A stretch of 64,000 nucleotides of DNA from Glandiceps talaboti. Lineage: Eukaryota > Hemichordata > Enteropneusta > Spengelidae. The stretch covers positions 23,727,387 through 23,791,386 of the forward strand of contig NC_135564.1 of assembly GCF_964340395.1 (NCBI RefSeq), written 5' to 3'. The notes below the pieces were generated by a model, which searched no databases, was not told where the DNA came from, and was given only the letters and a program-made list of their open reading frames with translations. The position numbers and the translations under genes were made by a program. Positions 1-64,000 of the stretch are shown here, piece after piece (position 1 is the first letter of the stretch; every line of letters starts with the position of its first letter).

Positions 1-930
1 TTTACTCAAATATTTCATAGCAGATGACTGATGTGCGAAGTGAAATTGTACACAGTATTGTGTCATTTCAGCAGTGCCTTGTTTAGAAGTTGAGTATTGT
101 GTGAACTTTGTGTACACAAATTATTTTTGACTTTTTTCTACCAGTGAATGTCTACACCACACTAATTCCTCTAAAGACTTTGTAAATTAACTCAACCATT
201 GTTCAAATATAGTAAAGACGATATGAGATTTGATACATACTGATATTGTTACATGTGCAGTAACAGACATGCACACAGTCACGAGTGCACAGATCACATA
301 CGATTTGCTAGCTAACAAAATGCAAATTTTGTGCCATAACAACGAAAGGCCTAGTGTGGGAGGTTTGTTGCGATTAATGAGTTGTTCATCATTTCCATCA
401 CTCGTACATGGCTTACTAGCCCCCAAAAAGAAATTAGTTATTTGCCTTTTACTCATAATGAAACCGGTGGTTCTCTGTTGTGTAGGGTATTTGCTGTACT
501 GCGTCAAACTCTCACGATTTGAGGAGAGACGTTGAACTAAAATCTTTAAAATCACCAGTCGTGGGCAAACAGGAATAGTAGCCAATGAAAAACCAGAAAA
601 TGGCAAAATTGTGTTGAAATCAAAGGCTTGCCGACATAGGTGAAAATTTGTTCTGCTCAAGTGAACGGTAGTCCATTGTTATCTAAAGGAAGTGTCAATC
701 AAAATTAACATCAACAACGTTGTGTCTTCACATGTTTAGATACATTTGGAGTCAGTACGTCTGTCCACAGTATGTCAGTCAGGATATTTAGTCTACAATG
801 CAACATATAAATAACTTGCCAGTGTGACTTTCAAAATTTGCCCGTAAATAATTACCGGCAACTGCCTAGGCTGGTTACATTATGAATAGCGGTTGAAGAA
901 AATGCACACATACATCTATTCATTTACATT
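1..930. other. Intron sequence, nothing recognised
   Basis: I see no exon, transposon end or structured repeat here. A small (ctgt)n run starts at about 980, inside the next element. Confidence 0.5.
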
Positions 931-978
931 AGCGCAACTGAACTGAAAAGGTTCAGCAGTGCTATAGGCATGGCAAAG

Positions 979-1009
<31 letters not shown>

Positions 1010-1957
1010 GTGGATGTGTATGTGTGTGTGTAAACAACTTAAGTCATAAACCGCCAGACCGATTGCCATGATATTTGGTGGGTGTATTACTTCGGGTGTC
1101 TAGTTGGGAAATTGTTCAAATCAAAATTATCTTACTACCGGTGTGTGATTTGGATAAAAAAAAATCTGATTTTTGGTCAAAAAACTTAAACTAAAAAACT
1201 ACTGGGCAGATTGGGCTGAAATTTAATGAAGATGCATCTGGGGGTGTATAGATGAAAACAATATGAAGCATATAATGATCTCATCAGTGCTATGCAAATA
1301 AGTTGTAAAAATGAGAATTTTGGCCAAAAATTTATATCTCAAAAAGTACTTGGTCAATGAGACTGAAACTTGGTGAGATGTTTCTAGAAGTGTTATTCTG
1401 CAGATTTTGTTCAAAACATTTTGAAATGATTGGCCCTAGCAACCATGACCACACCCTTAGCAACAACCAAGTGGCAGTATATTTTGGTCAAATAACAACA
1501 TCTGGTAGGCAAGTGAGTAAACATTCAAACGATGAATGCAAATATCCCTAACAACCATGACCACACCCATAGCAACAGCCAAACGGTCCTGTATTTCACA
1601 AAGATAACAGGAATTGAAAGACAAATGAATAAACATTCACAAAATGTATGCAAATGTGCCTAGCAACAAGACCACACCCATAGCAACAGCCAAATGATCA
1701 CATACGTTGCGACGATAACAACAGGGATTAATAGACAAATGAATAAACATTTAAAAATGTATACAAATGTGCCAAGCAACAAGACCACGCCCATAGCAAC
1801 AACCCTATGATCACATATATCGCAAAGATAGCAACATGGTTGGATAGGCAACTGGATAGTCATCCAGCAAATGAACACCTATTGTTAGCATGGACTAGCA
1901 TATGGATAATCATTTTAAAAAACTGTACAGTTGTGCTACAACGCCATTAGCAGTATT
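931..1957 (+). mobile_element. H3 repeat, full-length copy (Helentron-like, non-autonomous)
   Basis: It starts agcgcaactgaac, then a loop, then gttcagcagtgct, so the 5' end is a palindrome. The 3' end has cagttgtgcta followed by acgccattagc and a T-rich edge. Inside are (ctgt)n, conserved blocks around gatatgcaaattagg-like sites, and about three 113-bp sub-repeats with tagcaacaagaccacaccc. Confidence 0.75.
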
Positions 1958-2410
1958 TGTGAATCAAACATTTCAAGTGATAATGATATTATAATCATGA
2001 CAAGGGTTTGACTGTGATGCATATATGCATGTCACTTAATTTCGTTACCTTACCCTGTATAGCAAAATGACAGCCATATTTGTGATAAAAAAACCCCCAC
2101 ATTTTGCCTGTTTTCCCAAACGTTTGAAACATATGAACACCATTCAAGTGCCTACCCTCAAATTATCAATGATTATTGATAAGCTTTCTAATAACACATT
2201 GTCCTTTGATCCTGACGAACATTTTCAAGGTGAAATTACCAAAAGCTGTCTTTCTACATTAACTCAATAAGTTGACTACACAAAGACTCCATTCCAATGT
2301 CTACACCCCAGATCAGATTTCTTTTCATATCTTGACCTGTGCCTTTCATCTCGCATTCAAGGTCAAATAGCAAAGAGGTCAATAAATTACAAAGTTTTGT
2401 ATCTCAAGAC
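1958..2410. repeat. Dispersed repeat fragment with tcaaggtcaaatag motif
   Basis: Related sequence recurs at about 33980-34400, 47290-47600, 50690-50790 and 52620-53870 (shared phrases: caaaatggcagccat, gagctttctaatgacac, ttgaccttgacc). Family unknown. Confidence 0.55.
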
Positions 2411-3089
2411 ACAATTCAAATTTGTACAATAACTTAACTTTGCCTTGGGGACTAAGTCTTCCACTGAAGGCTTGTTTGACATAATTTAATTGTCAGCAGG
2501 GAAGGAAACAGTAAACAGATGGTGAACAGTTCAAAGAATTCCATGTTTATGCATATGTATTGAAAAACTTAACCACTGATAATGTTACTATGTATTTGAA
2601 TGTCAGTACCATTGATTCATTATGTACATCATCTATGAAACCCCCTTTTGTTGTTACCCATATATCCTACCCAGGTCTAAAAATTTTTATTCATTGATGT
2701 TCATTGTAATTGTCATAGCCTATGATACATGGTTTGAGATCAATTAACATCCATGCATCTCATTGCAAGACTTTTGCTATCAAATCAGTCAGCTTTCCTT
2801 TTTCCCCATGCAGAAGCGATTATTTTATTATTTTTTTATGACCATGCAGACAATGACATTCAATCTTTATTTGATGTAGACTGCTTTAATGGGCTGGTTA
2901 TGTAGAGTCCTGCATGCTGATAGATCCTGCATGCCTAGGCACCATCAGATAAAGGATATATTATAGTATTATGTCATTTCAGCTTGCTTCATGTGTGTCA
3001 TTAAACCTGTCATGTTTTTTAGTTTGCAGTATTTATTTTTTGCATGTTTTTTTTTGTGTTCGTGTTTCCTCCTTTTTTATCCCGGCCAG
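2411..3089. other. Intron 3' part, nothing recognised
   Basis: AT-rich single-copy-looking sequence ending in the pyrimidine tract and acceptor of the exon at 3090. Confidence 0.5.
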
Positions 3090-60607
<57,518 letters not shown>

Positions 60608-60865
60608 GTAAAAACTGCTTAAATAACAATCTCGTTCTGTATGGTATGTGCTAGGTACAACACAATGTCTGTTGTGTTCCACAGGGTATATTATGTTTCA
60701 TGTATTGCATATGGATGGCATTGTTGGTGGAAGACATACAACTTGCAAGTCACAACTCCCATTTAAGATGTCCAATCATGTTCTGTACCACAGTGTCTTA
60801 CATACTTTTTTCAGATAAATTGATGATGTAGCTGATGACTTTAAGACTTTGACAATGTAGACCTT

Positions 60866-62648
60866 GTACAAAAAATGATAACACAACTATAGATGTAGCC
60901 TTGTCCAGCAACATGTTAGATACAAATGATAACACAGCTATAGATGTAGCCTTGTCTAGCAACATGTTAGATACAAATGATAACACAACAATAAATGTAG
61001 CCTTGTCCAGCAACATGTTAGATACAAATGATAACACAGCTATAGATGTAGCCTTGTCTAGCAACATGTTAGATACAAATGATAACACAACTATAGATGT
61101 AGCCTTGTCTAGCAACATGTTAGATACAAATGATATCACAACTATAGATGTAGCCTTGTCGAGCAACATGTTAGATACAAATGATAACACAACTATAGAT
61201 GTAGCCTTGTCTAGCAACATGTTAGATATAAATGATAACACAGCTATACATGTAGATGTAGCCTTGTCTAGCAACATGTTAGATACAAATGATAACACAA
61301 CTATAGATGTAGCCTTGTCTATCAACATGTTAGATATAAATGATAACACAACTATAGATGTAGCCTTGTCCAGCAACATGTTAGATACAAATGATAACAC
61401 AGCTATAGATGTAGCCTTGTCTAGCAACATGTTAGATACAAATGATAACACAACTATAGATGTAGCCTTGTCTAGCAACATGTTAGATACAAATGATATC
61501 ACAACTATAGATGTAGCCTTGTCGAGCAACATGTTAGATACAAATGATAACACAACTATAGATGTAGCCTTGTCTAGCAACATGTTAGATATAAATGATA
61601 ACACAGCTATACATGTAGATGTAGCCTTGTCTAGCAACATGTTAGATACAAATGATAACACAACTATAGATGTAGCCTTGTCTATCAACATGTTAGATAT
61701 AAATGATAACACAACTATAGATGTAGCCTTGTCCAGCAACATGTTAGATACAAATGATAACACAGCTATACATGTAGATGTAGCCTTGTCTAGCAACATG
61801 TTAGATACAAATGATAACACAACTATAGATGTAGCCTTGTCTAGCAACATGTTAGATACAAATGATAACACAACTATAGATGTAGCCTTGTCCAGCAACA
61901 TGTTAGATACAAATGATAACACAACTATAAATGTAGCCTTGTCCAGCAACATGTTAGATATAAATGATAACACAGCTATAGATGTAGCCTTGTCTAGCAA
62001 CATGTTAGATACAAATGATAACACAGCTATAGATGTAGCCTTGTCTGGCAACATGTTAGATACAAATGATAACACAGCTATAGATGTAGCCTTGTCTGGC
62101 AACATGTTAGATATAAATGATAACACAGCTATAGATGTAGCCTTGTCCGGCAACATGTTAGATACAAATGATAACACAACTATAGATGTAGCCTTGTCTG
62201 GCAACATGTTAGATATAAATGATAACACAGCTATAGATGTAGCCTTGTCCAGCAACATGTTAGATACAAATGATAACACAACTATAGATGTATCCTTGTC
62301 TAACAACATGTTAGATACAAATGATAACACAGCTATAGATGTAGCCTTGTCCAGCAACATGTTAGATACAAATGATAACACAGCTATAGATGTAGCCTTG
62401 TCCAGCAACATGTTAGATACAAATGATAACACAACTATAGATGTAGCCTTGTCTGGCAACATGTTAGATATAAATGATAACACAGCTATAGATGTAGCCT
62501 TGTCCAGCAACATGTTAGATATAAATGATAACACAACTATAGATGTAGCCTTGTCTAGCAACATGTTAGATATAAATGATAACACAACTATAGATGTAGC
62601 CTTGTCTAGCAACATGTTAGATATAAATGATAACACAGCTATTGATGT
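60866..62648. repeat. 51-bp minisatellite, 34 clear units, higher-order structure
   Basis: The unit is atgttagatacaaatgataa, cacaactatagatgtagcct, tgtccagcaac. Three units carry a 6-bp insertion (catgta before gatgta). Since 51 and 57 are multiples of 3 and no unit has a stop, the array is open over 600 codons on both strands. It has no splice context or initiation evidence and begins about 260 bp into the intron after the FN3-6 exon, so I call it non-coding. Units 3-9 (61006-61368) and 10-16 (61369-61731) form a 363-bp higher-order duplication. Confidence 0.95.
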
Positions 62649-62854
62649 TAGAAAGTTAGTAAACTTCATGGCAAGCATGATACAACAAGTCTATACTTTG
62701 ATTCTATATAGCTTGTTTACTGCAACATCGTTGTGTAACACTCAGTTCAATGACTTTGAACAGTTTAAAATGAAGCCAATCAACATCAGAAAATTGGGAA
62801 AGTTTACCCAAATCAAGCACTTTGTACAGAGCCCAGTGTAAAAAAATTGGTTTT

Positions 62855-63527
62855 AGGCACAACTGAACTTCTTAGTTTCAGTAGTGCTATAGGCATGTCT
62901 GTCTGTCTGTCTGTCTGTATGTATGTATGTATGTATGTATGTATGTGTATAAACAACTTAAAGTAAAAAAACCAGCTGGACCAATAGCCATGATATTTGG
63001 TGAATATATACCTTGGATGTCTAATTGGAAAATTGTTCAAATCAAAATGATCTTACCACCGATGTGTGATTTGAGTGATTTTGGTAAAAAAAACTTAAAC
63101 TCAAAAACTACTGGGCAGGTATGAAGTTTGATGGGAACGTTCTTAGTGGTGTTTAGATTGAGAATTGTTCATAACATGATGACCCCATCAGTGATATGCA
63201 AATTAGGTCTAAAAATGTGTCTTTTTGGTCAAAAATCTATAATTCCAAAAGAATTGAGCAGATTAGTCTGAAATTTACTGAGGATGCATCTGAGCTTGTG
63301 CAGATGGAGCAGTATTCACAATGTGATGATCCGATCATTGATATGCAAGTTAGGGTTAAAAATGTCAATTTTGGTTTTAAAAAAAAGACATATTTTGAAA
63401 CTGCATAGTGAATGGGGTTGAAACTTAGTGGAGATATTTGAGGAGTTGTTATTCTGCAGTTAATGTTGAAAACATTTTGACGCAATTAGTCCTAGCAGCC
63501 ATGACCACACCCTTAGCAATAGATAGA
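62855..63527 (+). mobile_element. H3 repeat, 3' truncated
   Basis: Starts ggcacaactgaac with partner cagtagtgct, (ctgt)n/(tatg)n, then the internal H3 blocks up to cacacccttagcaatag. The terminal hairpin is missing. Confidence 0.7.
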
Positions 63528-64000
63528 TGAGTAGTTAGTGAATACAAATTCAAATTAAAGCACTGAAAGAACTGCTGGGTATTGCGTAATGAAATGTTAA
63601 ATTAATTGCCAAGCCTGTATGTCTTAACCACCGTAAAATACATAATTTGTATAAATTTAGCACGTGATAAGCAGACATGTATGAGATATGAGTGAAGGCA
63701 GTCACATTTAAAAGTCTACTGTGTTGTTCGCTTTCACATGTGCGCTATTTCTTGCATTGGCAATGGCTCCAGTCCCCCTGTCAAAGACCATTGTAGAGAT
63801 AGGGGTAGTAAAGTCTTGTACATCCCGTTAGCAATTGTATTATTATTTACACCGAGATCTTTTCTAATGACAGCATGACATTAACAACAGTTCAGCATGG
63901 GAATATATACAGGAATCAAGGGAAGTTTGGTCGAGCATGCGTGAACCCTGCCTGGAAGCAAACTTCCCCGAACAAGGGTGTGCCTTCTTTCACACATTAG
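63528..64000. other. Intron sequence, nothing recognised
   Basis: No exon of the receptor's transmembrane region is visible before the window ends. Confidence 0.4.

Noticed and set aside
1540-1860. CRISPR-like regular repeats
   Set aside because: The 113-bp units are sub-repeats of the H3 element; units are continuous without unique spacers, and the genome is animal.
60901-62841. A 646-codon + strand frame and a 626-codon - strand frame
   Set aside because: Both are the 51-bp tandem array read through; the period is a multiple of 3 and units lack stops. There is no initiation or splice context.

Overview
The window is animal (metazoan) nuclear DNA. It has GT-AG introns, phase-1 modular exons, introns up to 13 kb, abundant microsatellites and minisatellites, and many nested transposons. 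The only host gene I can support is on the + strand: the fibronectin-III (FN3) half of a neogenin/DCC-type netrin receptor. The exon proteins look very like vertebrate DCC/neogenin, while the repeats are not vertebrate ones. My best guess is an invertebrate deuterostome or another marine invertebrate with a single DCC/neogenin gene; the species cannot be fixed from the sequence alone.

Gene layout: eleven exons (3090-3324, 4478-4626, 6758-7048, 7704-7898, 10779-10889, 23593-23889, 25514-25552, 36288-36459, 41548-41693, 46998-47105, 60413-60607) give 1938 nt of uninterrupted frame. They encode the linker before FN3-1 and all six FN3 domains. The N-terminal Ig domains lie upstream of the window; the transmembrane and cytoplasmic parts lie downstream. 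FN3-2 and FN3-4 are single exons; FN3-1, -3, -5 and -6 are each split by one intron. A 39-nt in-frame microexon falls in the FN3-4/FN3-5 linker, where vertebrate DCC is alternatively spliced. It lies between a (CT)n tract and a cluster of YCAY motifs.

Intron content: (1) Three sequence-unrelated repeat families (here H1, H2, H3) share one architecture: a 5' end whose inverted copy recurs near the 3' end, followed by a short terminal hairpin and a T-rich edge. This is how Helentron-type rolling-circle elements and their non-autonomous relatives look. (2) TTAA-flanked piggyBac-like elements, including three laid end to end that share their TTAA joints (53944-59230). Two of them carry paired palindromes that differ between elements but stay self-complementary. 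(3) Two elements with hAT-like ends, one of 7.6 kb that holds an H1 element (itself holding an H3 element) and a LINE. (4) Decayed LINEs, Penelope-like/GIY-YIG fragments, a tRNA-derived SINE, small MITEs and a 4-kb foldback element. (5) Minisatellites of 36, 29 and 51 bp; the 51-bp array is open on both strands and contains a 363-bp higher-order duplication.

I saw no rRNA gene, intact tRNA gene, CRISPR array, bacterial-type operon or viral gene. All boundaries and family names are by eye.
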